Source: Bacteroidales bacterium (GTDB lineage: Bacteria > Bacteroidota > Bacteroidia > Bacteroidales > UBA932). From it: a stretch of DNA of 64,000 nt. Positions 16,580 to 26,617 of the stretch are shown here, one piece after another. A program made the translations under genes and the position numbers. Position 1 is the first letter of the stretch. Every line of letters starts with the position of its first letter. Under the pieces are notes generated by a model. That model did not search any database. It saw only the letters and a list, made by a program, of their open reading frames with translations, and had not been told where the DNA came from. The stretch spans positions 1-64,000 of the forward strand of contig JAFRRF010000001.1 in NCBI GenBank assembly GCA_017428245.1. Reading direction: 5' to 3'.

Positions 16580-17674
16580 TCAACACGCATATTCCTGCAA
16601 ATACCGCCTGGCGGTCTCTGCAACATCATACGCTGCCGCTCGAACCCGGCACTTCGCGCCGACCTCCGCCGCAAAAGAAGGATCTTCACACACCTGCCGA
16701 ATCAGTTCCGCCAGCCTTCGGTCATCACCGAAAGGGAATAACAGGCCAGCGCCGGATACGAGGTCGTGGACGCCAGGAACGTCGCTGGCGATAAGAGGCC
16801 GGCCTGCGGCCATCGCCTCCAACAACGAAAGCGACATCCCCTCATAGGCCGTAGAGAGCACAACAACATCGGCGGCCGCCAGGAGCTGCGGCACGTCAGG
16901 GCGGATGCCAAGAAAGATTACCCGCTTATCAAGCCCCATCTCCGAGACAAGCTGCTTGCAGTCATTCAGGTATCTGCGGTCTTCGTTCGTTTCGGAGCCG
17001 CCGGCGAGGAACAAACAATATTCTTCAGAAAGATTTGTAAGGGTACGGATCAAGGTCGGGTGGTCTTTTTGCGAACGAAAGGCGGAAATCATCAGAATCT
17101 TGCGCCCTTCTTGAGACGTAATATCCTCCGATGGGATGGCCTCAGCGTATTTGGACACGTCAATTCCATTGGGAATCACCGTCAATCTGTTTGTCAAGTC
17201 CGGATGAGCCAACCACGCTGCCAGAGCTTGCCTTGTTTCTTCCCCCACACAAATTATACGACGATATCGTCCATACATCCACCGATCCACGGGCCGATAC
17301 CCACGCCACCGACGCCGACGATTATCGGTATTATGCTCGGTAGTCACGAGCCGGAGATGCTGGAAACAAGAAGCCACGGCCAAAAGTAGCTGGCAGGACG
17401 TATTATGGGCATGGACCACGTCATATCGATTCTTGCGCAACACTCGCATCAGTTTAAACAACAACAACGGATTGCGCATCGCTTGCCATCCCTCCGACAG
17501 AGCACAGACTGGAATGCTCGCCGCCCCAGCCTCTGCCTTCAAAGGGGTCTCCGTCCCGTCAAACAAGAGAATCTCAACCTCATTGCCAGCCAATTTCATC
17601 TGCTTCGACAAATCCACGACCAATCGCTCAGCGCCGCCGGTCCGCAAGGAAGTGATGACTTGGAGAATCCTCAT
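16580..17674 (-). CDS. Glycosyltransferase family 4
   Basis: A 364-residue GT-B enzyme. It opens MRILQVITSLRTGGAERLVV, the standard GT4 start with the GGAE acceptor loop, and has VTTEHNTDNRRRRWRGYRPV, VIPNGIDVSKY and the donor-side motif LSTAYEGMSLSLLEAMAAGRP with the two conserved Glu residues. The closest styles are capsule GT4 enzymes of the WcaL/EpsD sort. It overlaps the upstream GT2 gene by 4 bp. The glycosidic linkage and donor are not predictable. Confidence 0.9.
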   Translation of the reverse strand: MRILQVITSLRTGGAERLVVDLSKQMKLAGNEVEILLFDGTETPLKAEAGAASIPVCALSEGWQAMRNPLLLFKLMRVLRKNRYDVVHAHNTSCQLLLAVASCFQHLRLVTTEHNTDNRRRRWRGYRPVDRWMYGRYRRIICVGEETRQALAAWLAHPDLTNRLTVIPNGIDVSKYAEAIPSEDITSQEGRKILMISAFRSQKDHPTLIRTLTNLSEEYCLFLAGGSETNEDRRYLNDCKQLVSEMGLDKRVIFLGIRPDVPQLLAAADVVVLSTAYEGMSLSLLEAMAAGRPLIASDVPGVHDLVSGAGLLFPFGDDRRLAELIRQVCEDPSFAAEVGAKCRVRAAAYDVAETARRYLQEYAC

Positions 17675-18624
17675 AAGATATAAGGAGGCAAAGCCTGGAA
17701 TTCAGCCGTGTGTACGGCTTTACAGCCATCACGCAATCCCCGGAAATAAGAACCGATCTTACCGGACACGCACATAGCAGGAATCAACCAAATAGTCTTG
17801 AAGCCAAATGCGACAGCCGCTAGAAATCGCGACCACGCAGTATCTTTTCCGTTCCGATAAATGCTTCGCCACCAAATCATAAAAGATGCTTTCGTTCGAA
17901 TATAGATTCGTTCCGGGCTATTCCGGAATGCAGCGCTGGATGATCCGGCATCCAGGTTCTGGATTCCGGAGTCAAAAAGCACACCCAGCCGGCCGCCGTT
18001 TTGATACAACTTGTAGGTTTCAAGCGCATCGTCGCCATAAGCAAAGCCCAACGAGTCCAACCATTTTTCATCTGCAAGATGAATACGTTCATACGCATCT
18101 TTTCGCCACATCATCGCAGGTCCGCCGCAACTCTGCGACCAATAGAAAGACTTTGACGGACAATTGTGATACGAAAACGAACCATTCCGATGAATCTTGA
18201 ATGCCCATTTTCGACTCCAATGCGGAAACACCATATTGGTAATCGCGGCAAACACCTTCTTTCCGAAACCCATCTTATGGTTCTGAAAAACATCCGCCCC
18301 AACGCAATCCGCATCATTTTCAGACAAGGCCTTCAGCATCCGTTCCGCGCTATCCGGTGCCAGCAGCACATCATCATCCAGCAGTAAGATACACGGACTC
18401 TTGATTTCGCTGTATGGAAGTATTCGCTGAGCCATCATCCCCTTTCTTATCCAGACATACTCTTCGTCTCCAACCGTAAAATCCGGCCTAGAATACCCCT
18501 CGGCAATATATATTACCACTCGCTCAGGTTGTACTGTTTGCAGGCGGATAGACTTAAGTTCCTGTCGGAATTTCTCTCCAGCAGTCCCGAGAGTCCGGAT
18601 GGCGATGGAATAGGAAAGTTTCAT
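17671..18624 (-). CDS. Glycosyltransferase family 2
   Basis: A 317-residue GT-A enzyme. The metal-binding DxD motif appears as ILLLDDDVLLAPDSAERML, and the later catalytic-site acid may lie in SLGFAYGDDALETYKLY. Upstream is QTVQPERVVIYIAEGYSRPD. Start is set at MKLSYSIAIRT (18624), which gives an ATGA overlap with the preceding gene; the longer frame from 18669 has no family match. A hydrophobic segment near the end (FLAAVAFGFKTIWLIPAMCV) could anchor it to the membrane. Confidence 0.85.
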   Translation of the reverse strand: MKLSYSIAIRTLGTAGEKFRQELKSIRLQTVQPERVVIYIAEGYSRPDFTVGDEEYVWIRKGMMAQRILPYSEIKSPCILLLDDDVLLAPDSAERMLKALSENDADCVGADVFQNHKMGFGKKVFAAITNMVFPHWSRKWAFKIHRNGSFSYHNCPSKSFYWSQSCGGPAMMWRKDAYERIHLADEKWLDSLGFAYGDDALETYKLYQNGGRLGVLFDSGIQNLDAGSSSAAFRNSPERIYIRTKASFMIWWRSIYRNGKDTAWSRFLAAVAFGFKTIWLIPAMCVSGKIGSYFRGLRDGCKAVHTAEFQALPPYIL

Positions 18625-19769
18625 CCTTGCCTTTTCTGTCGCACTAAATCCGCAAACAACTCCATCCACATCGGGATAATCTTTTCTATTGCGAAATCCT
18701 TCGACCGTTCTAACGCAGCCGCCCCCATTCGTTTACGCAGATCCTTGTCTTCAATCAAACGGCATATTCTATCCGCCAAAAGTTTCTCGTCCCCTACGGG
18801 TACTAGAAAACCGTCAACACCATCGGTGATGATATCTTTGGGACCGCAGGGACAGGCATAGGAAACAACAGGGAGGCCACAGGACATGGCCTCCAACATA
18901 ACGTTTGGCATTCCTTCAAACCTTGACGACAGCACAAAAATAGAGGACTGAAGCAAGTGTTTCAATGCTTCAGCCGTTAGACCATCGAGCCGGACAACAC
19001 GATTCAATGACAGATCAGCGATCAACTTTGCCAGGAGTTGCTTTTCTGCCCCGTCTCCGTAAATATCCAACATCCAATCCGGAAAACGTTTCGCCACAAT
19101 AGAATAAGCGCGTATGAGCGATGTAAAATTTTTCTGATAAGTCAATCTTCCAATCGCAATGACTTTATTATCAGACAATAATGAGCGATACGCCAATGTG
19201 GCATCCAGAGGGTTGTGGATTACAGAGACCCGATTGGAATTGTTCCACTTAGCCTGTTTATCCTCATAAGTCTGCACCACTATCTTGTTATACTTTGGGA
19301 GAGAAAACAAACGTTCATAAAGATCACTGAATCTCGCAACAACATTGGAGAAAAAACCGTCGGCCATTAACTTGCGATAATCCCGTGTATAGCGGAATTC
19401 CCGTATTGTAACCCACTCTCCTATAATACGCGGCAGAAAGTTCTTCTCAGATTGCCCCACGGAAATCACTACATCTGGGCAGATTTGACGCAACTGTCCA
19501 GTCAATCTTCTCTTATGTAACCTTCGTTTTACTATGATACATTTTAACACATTCCATCGGGACATCCAATCGTCTTCATAATAATTGACAGCAAGGTCAA
19601 TGAAATGTACACAAGGTAAAAGCTCGAACACACGCCTCCCGGAATTATCCGCCACAATCACCCACACCTCATTGCCCGGCTCTCGCGCCAAAGCATTGGC
19701 TTTCGTAACAGTCACCTTTTGGATGCCACCGACATAATTAATACTGTCCAGACAATAAACGACTCTCAT
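18621..19769 (-). CDS. Glycosyltransferase family 4
   Basis: A 382-residue GT-B enzyme. Start and core are typical: MRVVYCLDSINYVGGIQKVT, VIHNPLD, VIAIGRLTYQKNFTSLIRAY and VLSSRFEGMPNVMLEAMSCG, with the E-x7-E motif and the GPKDII loop used by GlcNAc- and Gal-transferring relatives. From this gene on, base composition becomes visibly AT-rich toward 30 kb. A 33-bp gap separates it from the next GT2 gene. Confidence 0.9.
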   Translation of the reverse strand: MRVVYCLDSINYVGGIQKVTVTKANALAREPGNEVWVIVADNSGRRVFELLPCVHFIDLAVNYYEDDWMSRWNVLKCIIVKRRLHKRRLTGQLRQICPDVVISVGQSEKNFLPRIIGEWVTIREFRYTRDYRKLMADGFFSNVVARFSDLYERLFSLPKYNKIVVQTYEDKQAKWNNSNRVSVIHNPLDATLAYRSLLSDNKVIAIGRLTYQKNFTSLIRAYSIVAKRFPDWMLDIYGDGAEKQLLAKLIADLSLNRVVRLDGLTAEALKHLLQSSIFVLSSRFEGMPNVMLEAMSCGLPVVSYACPCGPKDIITDGVDGFLVPVGDEKLLADRICRLIEDKDLRKRMGAAALERSKDFAIEKIIPMWMELFADLVRQKRQG

Positions 19770-19802
19770 ATATCATATATCTGATTGCTGCTTGTTACAT
19801 AT

Positions 19803-20789
19803 CTAGTTAAGCAAGCAACGACCAATATGGGGAAAAAGCCATAAGGAAAGTGAAAACACTTTTTCAAGTAATGGAATGGACCGTGACATAACATACTCCC
19901 ATACTGTTCGCTTTCTAAAAGGTAGGCATATCTCCATAAAAGAAGAATAATACTCTGTCCCCAACAAACCTGCCCGATGTGTCGTCATAACTCTATATAT
20001 TTTCCTTAAATAAGCGACACGAAAAAGATCTTTACTATTTGGAACAGTATACTGTTCAAGAGTTATTCTGTGAGCAAAATTCAAAAAAACATCCTCTTTA
20101 GTAATACTAGACGAAATACTAGTTTTCCTATAATAATACTGATATAAATCTTTATTTATGAATACTGCCTTTCTCGTTCTCAGATAAACTCTATAATTAA
20201 AGCATACATCTTCCGCTATCTTGGCGAATTCAAATCGCAAATCTCCAATAATCTCCCTTGAATACAGTTTATTCCAAACAGGTTCAAAAGGATCCCCCCG
20301 GTCTATCGTCATTTTATTATCCATTATACGCTTTGCCAAATAGCGAGGCGTTAATACTTCGAAAAGAGCATGATGGGGAACCCCATCCTCTACTGAGCAT
20401 AGAACGTTCCCGTGTGTATCAATCCGCTTAAACCCGAATCCAACCCAGTCTACAGTGCCGGAAGATATGGCGCGATACGCCGTTTCCAGGGTCTCCGGCA
20501 CAATAGAATCATCACTATCCACAAATAAGATGTATTCCCCATTTGCCTTGTCCAGACCTGTATTCCGAGCAAAACCCAACCCTGCATTCTTTTGATGGAT
20601 AACACAAAAGCGGTTATCTATCTGACAAAACTCATCGCAGATCGCCCCAGACCCATCCGTGGATCCGTCATCGATAATGATTACCTCAATATCAGAATAT
20701 GTCTGCGCTGCAATGCTCTCAAGACACCTGCCAACATAATCTTTGACATTATAAACCGGAACAATAATGCTAATTAAACTATTATTCAC
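19803..20789 (-). CDS. Glycosyltransferase family 2
   Basis: A 328-residue GT-A enzyme. It opens with LISIIVPVYNVKDYVGRCLE, has VIIIDDGSTDGSGAICDEF and the nucleotide-sugar metal motif ANGEYILFVDSDDSIVPETL (DSDD). The second half is divergent and ends in a hydrophobic stretch (IPLLEKVFSLSLWLFPHIG). It is similar in layout to the neighbouring GT2 gene at 20835-21869, suggesting an older duplication. The gene is AT-rich. Confidence 0.9.
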   Translation of the reverse strand: MNNSLISIIVPVYNVKDYVGRCLESIAAQTYSDIEVIIIDDGSTDGSGAICDEFCQIDNRFCVIHQKNAGLGFARNTGLDKANGEYILFVDSDDSIVPETLETAYRAISSGTVDWVGFGFKRIDTHGNVLCSVEDGVPHHALFEVLTPRYLAKRIMDNKMTIDRGDPFEPVWNKLYSREIIGDLRFEFAKIAEDVCFNYRVYLRTRKAVFINKDLYQYYYRKTSISSSITKEDVFLNFAHRITLEQYTVPNSKDLFRVAYLRKIYRVMTTHRAGLLGTEYYSSFMEICLPFRKRTVWEYVMSRSIPLLEKVFSLSLWLFPHIGRCLLN

Positions 20790-20834
20790 TTCGTACGCTA
20801 AATAATCAGATAAAAAAACTCGACGATAGTGTTT

Positions 20835-21869
20835 TCAAAACTCTCGGCAGAATTTGATGACTTTCCATAAACAATTATAAAAGAGACGCCCCCTCCTTGA
20901 ACTTGCTTGGTTATCAATAAGTCTTAAAACGGAATAGCCCAAATACGGAAAATGGAAAACAGCAAGAGATGCCATTTTTATCCTGATAGGAATCCTCTTT
21001 TCTTTTAAATAATCATGAATGGTGTTCTTATAATATTCTTTACATTCTTTGAATATGGCGTTTTTGTTTTCGCCCTTCAAACTACGAGCTTTCGACGTCG
21101 TCATTTTTTTGAACAGCTGATCAAGAAGAATACCTCGATACGGCTCTTTATCTGGAGGCAAAGCAACATAATTCATATAATATATTTTTGGCCAAATACT
21201 ATAGTACTGCGCCTCCTTTGAAATCTGCGAATCGTGAGAATACCAGTGATAAAAAATCCCCTCTGTGCAAATAAAACTCTTGCAATGAATAAATGATTGT
21301 ATATTATAATCCAAATCCTGGGCGATAGGAAACGGTCTTGCCCGGACCCCCGCCAAGCTTTGCACCCTAAATAACTTATTCCAAATATTTGGATAGGGGT
21401 AGTCATAGTGAGCCAATAATCTCTTAAATAAGTCCTCTGAGGATCGTTCAATCCATTGGCATTCTATCTGGCCACAGCAATCCTCAAAACGACTAATTGT
21501 TTTCTTTCTTCCGACAATAGCCATATCGTATCCGTCTTTGCTGGTAATAGCGCGATACATCTGCCGTATCATATCGAAATGGAAATAATCATCAGAATCT
21601 GAGAAAAAAAGGAAATTTCCTCGCGCGACATCCTGACCGGTATTACGTGCCGCCCAAAGGCCTTTATTGGGCTGATGTATAACCTTGGCTCGAGAATCTT
21701 TGGCTGCATACTCATCGCAAATCCGGCCAGAAGAATCCGTTGAACCGTCGTCCACTAATAATATCTCCAAATTACGGTATGTTTGGTTGGCTATGCTATC
21801 CAAGCATTTGGGAAGATACTCCTCAACATTATATACCGGAACAATTACCGAAATCAATTCTTCTTCCAT
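20835..21869 (-). CDS. Glycosyltransferase family 2
   Basis: A 344-residue GT-A enzyme opening ELISVIVPVYNVEEYLPKCL, then ILLVDDGSTDSSGRICDEYA and NFLFFSDSDDYFHFDMIRQM. It is a near relative in architecture of the next downstream GT2. Its first 16 bp overlap the end of the GT2 gene at 21854. Features of the second half, such as YPYPNIWNKLFRVQSLAGVR, recur among capsule GT2 enzymes. The donor sugar is unknown. Confidence 0.9.
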   Translation of the reverse strand: MEEELISVIVPVYNVEEYLPKCLDSIANQTYRNLEILLVDDGSTDSSGRICDEYAAKDSRAKVIHQPNKGLWAARNTGQDVARGNFLFFSDSDDYFHFDMIRQMYRAITSKDGYDMAIVGRKKTISRFEDCCGQIECQWIERSSEDLFKRLLAHYDYPYPNIWNKLFRVQSLAGVRARPFPIAQDLDYNIQSFIHCKSFICTEGIFYHWYSHDSQISKEAQYYSIWPKIYYMNYVALPPDKEPYRGILLDQLFKKMTTSKARSLKGENKNAIFKECKEYYKNTIHDYLKEKRIPIRIKMASLAVFHFPYLGYSVLRLIDNQASSRRGRLFYNCLWKVIKFCREF

Positions 21870-22654
21870 AGGGCGATACCTGATTCAACTGCATAATGAA
21901 ATGCACAGCGAATACGGCTAAAGAATGTGGTGTGTTTGAGGGACATTTCCAGACGGCGCATCTTGGCAAAACTGCGAGGACTGTCTAGATACTGTCTCCA
22001 TATATTGCGGGACATACTGTCATCCATTTGGTATTGCACGAGACAAAAACACTCGTTGACAACAAGTAAGGGGTATTTATCCGTTACCTGCAGCAGCATA
22101 TACACAGGATTGAAATTCTTCTCTCCCGGGAAGCCTTCCATCGGAGCAACCTCTCGCATCAGATTAGTGCGCATCACCTGCTTGGAGTCGCCACGATGAA
22201 TGCTCTTTGCGTAAAGTTCTGGAAAAAAACACTCGGCCATCCCTTGAGGAAAAAGGCCTCCTATTGGCTTCCCTGTCTCCATATCATAGTCCAAACCCAA
22301 GAGGCCACAATATTTGTCTGAACCCTTTCTTCCCCATATCAATATGATCTTCTCCACTGCATCAGCCGGCATTGCATCGTCGCTGTCGATACAAACATTG
22401 AGTTCCGTCTCTATTGTAAGATATGCAACATTATACCCTGTATAGAGGCCGCCATTTTCTTTGTAGATATAACGAATGGGGATGATGTTTTCTTCTTTCC
22501 ACTGAGCTACAAGGTCGTTTGTCCCATCGGTAGAGCCATCATCAATGACCAGCCACTCAAAATCATCGGAAGTCTGGGAGCACAGACTTTGATAAAGCCG
22601 CGGCAACGTATGGGCGCGATTATAAGTCGGAGTGAAAACGGTCAGAGTCTTCAT
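21854..22654 (-). CDS. Glycosyltransferase family 2
   Basis: A 266-residue GT-A enzyme. It starts MKTLTVFTPTYNRAHTLPRL and has LVIDDGSTDGTNDLVAQWK and the DxD motif ETELNVCIDSDDAMPADAVE. A later block, GLLGLDYDMETGKPIGGLFP, is typical of the WfgS/WfeV-type subgroup often found in O-antigen loci. I chose the start at 22654, 5 bp after the EpsG stop; the longer frame begins inside the EpsG coding region. Confidence 0.88.
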   Translation of the reverse strand: MKTLTVFTPTYNRAHTLPRLYQSLCSQTSDDFEWLVIDDGSTDGTNDLVAQWKEENIIPIRYIYKENGGLYTGYNVAYLTIETELNVCIDSDDAMPADAVEKIILIWGRKGSDKYCGLLGLDYDMETGKPIGGLFPQGMAECFFPELYAKSIHRGDSKQVMRTNLMREVAPMEGFPGEKNFNPVYMLLQVTDKYPLLVVNECFCLVQYQMDDSMSRNIWRQYLDSPRSFAKMRRLEMSLKHTTFFSRIRCAFHYAVESGIALWKKN

Positions 22655-22659
22655 TTCTT

Positions 22660-23751
22660 TTACCAAAACACGAACCACATAAAAACAGAGAAAGCCGCAT
22701 AAGCTATCAACACCCATCCGGCAAACCGATCCTGGTCCTCTCGGACAGGAAGATTAACAAGCGGATAGGCAATGATGATGGGGCACATAAACCACGAAAG
22801 ATAGGCAAAGCGGTTGCTGAACGCAGAACGGATGACCATAATCCAAAATGCGTTGCATAGGCAGTATGTAACACATAAAGCATTATACCAATTGTCGGTG
22901 ATACCCTTACGAGTACATACATACCACGCCATCACAACCGGCATAGTGCTATACAGCAAAAAATCCCAGCGGAAACCCTCCTTCGAGAACTCCGAAAAAT
23001 CTTTAATAGTCTGTGTATATTGCGTCATCCTGTCATCGAACCCCAATGAAGCAAAGAAATTTGTCGCCGCATCGCCAAAAACCAACGACAGAAAGATTGA
23101 AGCAACCCAGAAGGCGATGGCATAACGCACATCTTTTAAAAGGAAAATGCCCACAAGAATTGCAATGATCGGGAGCATCGCACTCCGATGGATTCCCACT
23201 GCGAGCAAAGCGAACAAAGCACCGGGAATCCACTTATCATCCATCAAGAAACTGAAGGCCAACAGAACTAAATGACAGGCCAGCCCATTCCGAAGCCCAT
23301 TGGTGGCAAATGTAAAGAACATCAACGATGTCAAGACAAATAACATCCCGAGCATCGGATCGGAAGGCATCAAACGTTTTACCGCCCAAAAGGCAGAAAG
23401 GACATAACCAGCTGCCACAATCGTAAAAAACGTATGAATGCTGAAACCCGCGGCTTTGCATCCATTCATCAACCATTGCCAGATCCACTCACTACTCCAA
23501 TCCATCGAAATATGGCGGGCATCCATCTTGGAATACTCCAGAGCATAATTGACCATATCCCCAAAAGCGCTACTGACAGGACGAAAACCGATCCAAAAAG
23601 TCAGTGCGATACAAAGTAGTAACGGTAAAACAATAGAACTGCCCTCGAGTTGATGACGATTGTCCGGCGAAGAGATACGAATTCCTCCGACGATAATAGC
23701 AATAGCTGCCATTATTCCCGTAAAGAATTCCTGATAGTAAGAAGGATTCAT
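22660..23751 (-). CDS. EpsG-family putative polysaccharide polymerase
   Basis: A 363-residue membrane protein with about ten hydrophobic segments, first seen in FFTGIMAAIAIIVGGIRI. The EpsG family (Wzy-like) signature is approximated by FRPVSSAFGDMVNYALEYSK (the aspartate-rich loop of these proteins) and FATNGLRNGLACHLVLLAFS. Such proteins are thought to join repeat units on the periplasmic side. I take the start MNPSYYQEF at 23751, which gives an ATGA overlap with the GT32 gene; the frame from 23838 would begin inside that gene. No Wzx flippase gene is evident in the locus. Confidence 0.82.
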   Translation of the reverse strand: MNPSYYQEFFTGIMAAIAIIVGGIRISSPDNRHQLEGSSIVLPLLLCIALTFWIGFRPVSSAFGDMVNYALEYSKMDARHISMDWSSEWIWQWLMNGCKAAGFSIHTFFTIVAAGYVLSAFWAVKRLMPSDPMLGMLFVLTSLMFFTFATNGLRNGLACHLVLLAFSFLMDDKWIPGALFALLAVGIHRSAMLPIIAILVGIFLLKDVRYAIAFWVASIFLSLVFGDAATNFFASLGFDDRMTQYTQTIKDFSEFSKEGFRWDFLLYSTMPVVMAWYVCTRKGITDNWYNALCVTYCLCNAFWIMVIRSAFSNRFAYLSWFMCPIIIAYPLVNLPVREDQDRFAGWVLIAYAAFSVFMWFVFW

Positions 23752-24452
23752 CTCTTCTTCCTGATTATTCTCCGCAGGAGCCGCTTGACAAAAACCTTCC
23801 AGGCCGCTTCGGGCTTCATCCATGATTTGGCGTACCAATGAATTGAGTGGGTGTTTTCCGTTTTGCGCAATCTGCCCGTCAAATCATCGAAAGGATTGAA
23901 CCATTCAGGAGGATAAACATCGATTCCGGCGATATGCTCTATCGTTCCATCGCCTTTAAGACCAGCAGCAACGAGTAGTTCCGTTACCATCGGAATCATT
24001 GTATATGGATTAAGTGTTCCGTCTTCCCGTGAGAAAGACATAGTTTCGTAGCGAGAAAGTATCTCTTGATAAAGCGGCATTCCAGGTTCTGCGGCAAGTC
24101 CCAGGCCCGGCGCAACAGCGATACGATCATTATTCTCAATCTCAAGACCCATAAGCGGACCTCTTGCCAGCACATCGTCCATTGGCCGGATCAATTCGAC
24201 ATCCGTATCGAAATACACTCCACCGTATTTGTACAATACCCAAAAACGGGCATAATCGCTAACAAAAGCATATTTCCCTGCAGCATAGGCGTCAGCCGTA
24301 TAGGGCAGTATGTTGACATCAAAGTTGCCTTCATTCCACTCCTTTATTTCGTAGTCCGGCAAATACTTCCGCCAACTTGCAATGCACTTCTCGGCCAATG
24401 GCGGAAGCGGATTTCGCCCGAACCAGCAATAATGAATGAACTTGGGAATCAA
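23748..24452 (-). CDS. Glycosyltransferase family 32 (capsular polysaccharide synthesis type)
   Basis: A 234-residue enzyme. It begins IPKFIHYCWFGRNPLPPLAE, a hallmark of GT32, and contains KYAFVSDYARFWVLYKYGGV followed by YFDTDVELIRPMDDV, whose DxD motif binds the metal and nucleotide sugar. Family members transfer mannose, galactose or related sugars. It overlaps the upstream GT4 gene by 4 bp and has a relative in the same locus at 27767-28543. Confidence 0.88.
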   Translation of the reverse strand: MIPKFIHYCWFGRNPLPPLAEKCIASWRKYLPDYEIKEWNEGNFDVNILPYTADAYAAGKYAFVSDYARFWVLYKYGGVYFDTDVELIRPMDDVLARGPLMGLEIENNDRIAVAPGLGLAAEPGMPLYQEILSRYETMSFSREDGTLNPYTMIPMVTELLVAAGLKGDGTIEHIAGIDVYPPEWFNPFDDLTGRLRKTENTHSIHWYAKSWMKPEAAWKVFVKRLLRRIIRKKR

Positions 24453-25657
24453 AGTAATGAAAACAATTGTTCAGTCTTAGCCTCGTTCCCATAATCGTGA
24501 GCGAGACAAAAAGCGGATAAATAAGATTGTTTTTCCCGATCGGAGACTAACACCGCAATTCCTTTGGCGCAACCCTCATTGTCCAGCGGAACGATTACTC
24601 CGTCCTTCCTGTCTCGAACTTGACTATGAGCCGTAGGATAATTGGTAATAACCACCGGCTTTCCCAGGATTTGCGCTTCGCGGACAGTAACGGCATTGCC
24701 TTCATAGCGAGATGGCTGGACATAAATGTCACAAGCTCTCATATATGGATAGGGATTCTCCTTTTTCCCGAGTAGAATAACATGGTCTTCCATTCCAGCT
24801 TCCTGGATCTTTCGGCGAATCAAAGACTCGTCACCACCATAACCGATAATGTACCATCGCACAGAGAACCCATCATTCAAGATTCTCCTACAGATGTCTG
24901 GCACATTGTCATAGTTTTTAGCTGCCGAAAAACGACCAACGGAGAGAAGATTGACAACTCCTTGTTCACGCGGCATTTCCTTCTCTATCTCCTCGGAAGA
25001 TATAATCTCTGATCGTTCTCTTACCAACTTCGGAGACAATACATTTGGAATCTCCACAATCTTATGCTCCAACAAAGGAAACACCTTAAGAAAAGCCCTC
25101 GTCACATCAGGAGAAATTGAAACTATCTTATCGTAACCGGTCCAAACAGGGAGTTCCAAGGCCTGATTAACATCAATCTGGGAATAATCGGTATGAATCC
25201 AAGCAGCTTTTTTCTTGGCCCGGACTCTCTCCATCACAATATTATGTGGCGTTAGGAAACTGACGGCCAGATCGTATTCTTTTTGAGGTAAAATGGGCGG
25301 AAGCAGAGAAACGAGATTCTTCATCACGTATGAAAAGATGGCACTTCCATCTTTAGGGTGTTCTCGCTTCGCGTATCGAGCAAACTGCCACTTGGCCCTT
25401 AGTCGTGCCAGCACAATCCGCCAATAACCGTCTCCCAGCACTTCTTTCAAAGGGCGTTCAATCTGAGCATATTCGGGTATCTCAGGAAGTATATGGACTT
25501 GTGGCGGAATCATTTTCATCAACTCCCCTCGGTGATTATAAACGAACAAGTCTACATCTACACGGCTGAAATCGAGTGCCCCCAGCAGTCCGATTAAACT
25601 CCGCTCGGCACCGCCGAGCTCGAGGTAATGGATGGCAAAAAGAAGGTGGGATTTCAT
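24449..25657 (-). CDS. Glycosyltransferase family 4
   Basis: A 402-residue GT-B enzyme. It opens KSHLLFAIHYLELGGAERSL and has AWIHTDYSQIDVNQAL, VNLLSVGRFSAAKNYDN and the E-rich donor motif YVQPSRYEGNAVTVREAQIL. Related in arrangement and phrasing to the GT4 at 26618-27766 (both share LDFS/LDYS-VDVDL and a nearby MIPPQV). The two GT4 genes flank the pyruvyl-transferase gene. It overlaps that gene by 4 bp. Confidence 0.9.
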   Translation of the reverse strand: MKSHLLFAIHYLELGGAERSLIGLLGALDFSRVDVDLFVYNHRGELMKMIPPQVHILPEIPEYAQIERPLKEVLGDGYWRIVLARLRAKWQFARYAKREHPKDGSAIFSYVMKNLVSLLPPILPQKEYDLAVSFLTPHNIVMERVRAKKKAAWIHTDYSQIDVNQALELPVWTGYDKIVSISPDVTRAFLKVFPLLEHKIVEIPNVLSPKLVRERSEIISSEEIEKEMPREQGVVNLLSVGRFSAAKNYDNVPDICRRILNDGFSVRWYIIGYGGDESLIRRKIQEAGMEDHVILLGKKENPYPYMRACDIYVQPSRYEGNAVTVREAQILGKPVVITNYPTAHSQVRDRKDGVIVPLDNEGCAKGIAVLVSDREKQSYLSAFCLAHDYGNEAKTEQLFSLL

Positions 25658-26616
25658 TGGGGAAGCCGGTTAATAAGGTCTTCAATCCTTTCATTCAAGC
25701 CGTCCGGTCTAGGGACATACACATACTCCCGTTGAAAAATGGCGCAAAACGCGATGGCATGGAAGGAATTGGTCACAACGCAATCAGCGTTCTTGATTAA
25801 AGAGAGGAACGATTCGGGACCTGCTATCGTGAAATTTTTGTCGGCATAATGTTGCTTAAAAGGACTGATGGAAAAGATTTGCAGATTTCGACTTTTTGCG
25901 ACACGCTTGGCTTTCTGTCTGAGTGCCGAGTCTGAGAAAAAGTCATAGACCAACAGATAGCGCTCGCCATCTCCTGTTCCATCATAAAGCTCCATCCATT
26001 TTTCGGCCGATAGCAAAAAAACCGGGTCTTCTTCTCTAACCCCATCGGTGATGCCTAGTTGCTTTAGAATAGTAAGTCCAGAGTCCTCTCTAACGGATAC
26101 CTTGTCAAATCGGGAGAGGTTTGTCCGAACAAAATCCTCAGTTCCTGATTGGAGCTCCGTAGTAGCAAAACTGGCCGCATAACTCTCGCGCCGAATCGTT
26201 TTGGGCCCGAAATCCAGATAGAAAGCCGGATCTGTCCCATTCGGGAAGAACGTATTCCAAATCTGATCACTTCCTGCAATATAAACATCAGCACAAGGGG
26301 GTTCTTCACGTAAATCTTGAATGCTATGATAAACCCTTTCCGTTAAAGAAATATGCTTATTTGAAAAAGCAACAAAGTTCTTATGTCTTTTCTTGGAGCG
26401 AATCCGTTGCGGAAAACGAAGAAAGAATATTGCCCATTCCTTAATTGATAACCCTGGCCAGTAGAAAACACGAAATGAGGGATCCATATAGGGAGGGCGG
26501 TAATCGATGACGGAAACATTGTTTCCTTGCTCCTGAAGATACTTGGCCAACGCATAGGTCTGCAAGCGGGCCCCATGGTTATCCGTATTACTGCAGGTGA
26601 TAGTGCAGATCTTCAT
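25654..26616 (-). CDS. Polysaccharide pyruvyl transferase
   Basis: A 320-residue protein of the polysaccharide pyruvyl transferase family (CsaB/WcaK type). The N-terminal TCSNTDNHGARLQTYALAKY, the ADVYIAGSDQIWNTFFPNG loop, YAASFATTEL and the C-terminal VVTNSFHAIAFCAIFQREYV are family marks. The enzyme adds a pyruvate ketal from phosphoenolpyruvate to a sugar, giving a negative charge to the glycan. It lies between two GT4 genes, each flanked outside by a GT32 gene. A gap of 1 bp separates it from the upstream GT4. Confidence 0.88.
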   Translation of the reverse strand: MKICTITCSNTDNHGARLQTYALAKYLQEQGNNVSVIDYRPPYMDPSFRVFYWPGLSIKEWAIFFLRFPQRIRSKKRHKNFVAFSNKHISLTERVYHSIQDLREEPPCADVYIAGSDQIWNTFFPNGTDPAFYLDFGPKTIRRESYAASFATTELQSGTEDFVRTNLSRFDKVSVREDSGLTILKQLGITDGVREEDPVFLLSAEKWMELYDGTGDGERYLLVYDFFSDSALRQKAKRVAKSRNLQIFSISPFKQHYADKNFTIAGPESFLSLIKNADCVVTNSFHAIAFCAIFQREYVYVPRPDGLNERIEDLINRLPQ

Positions 26617-26617
26617 C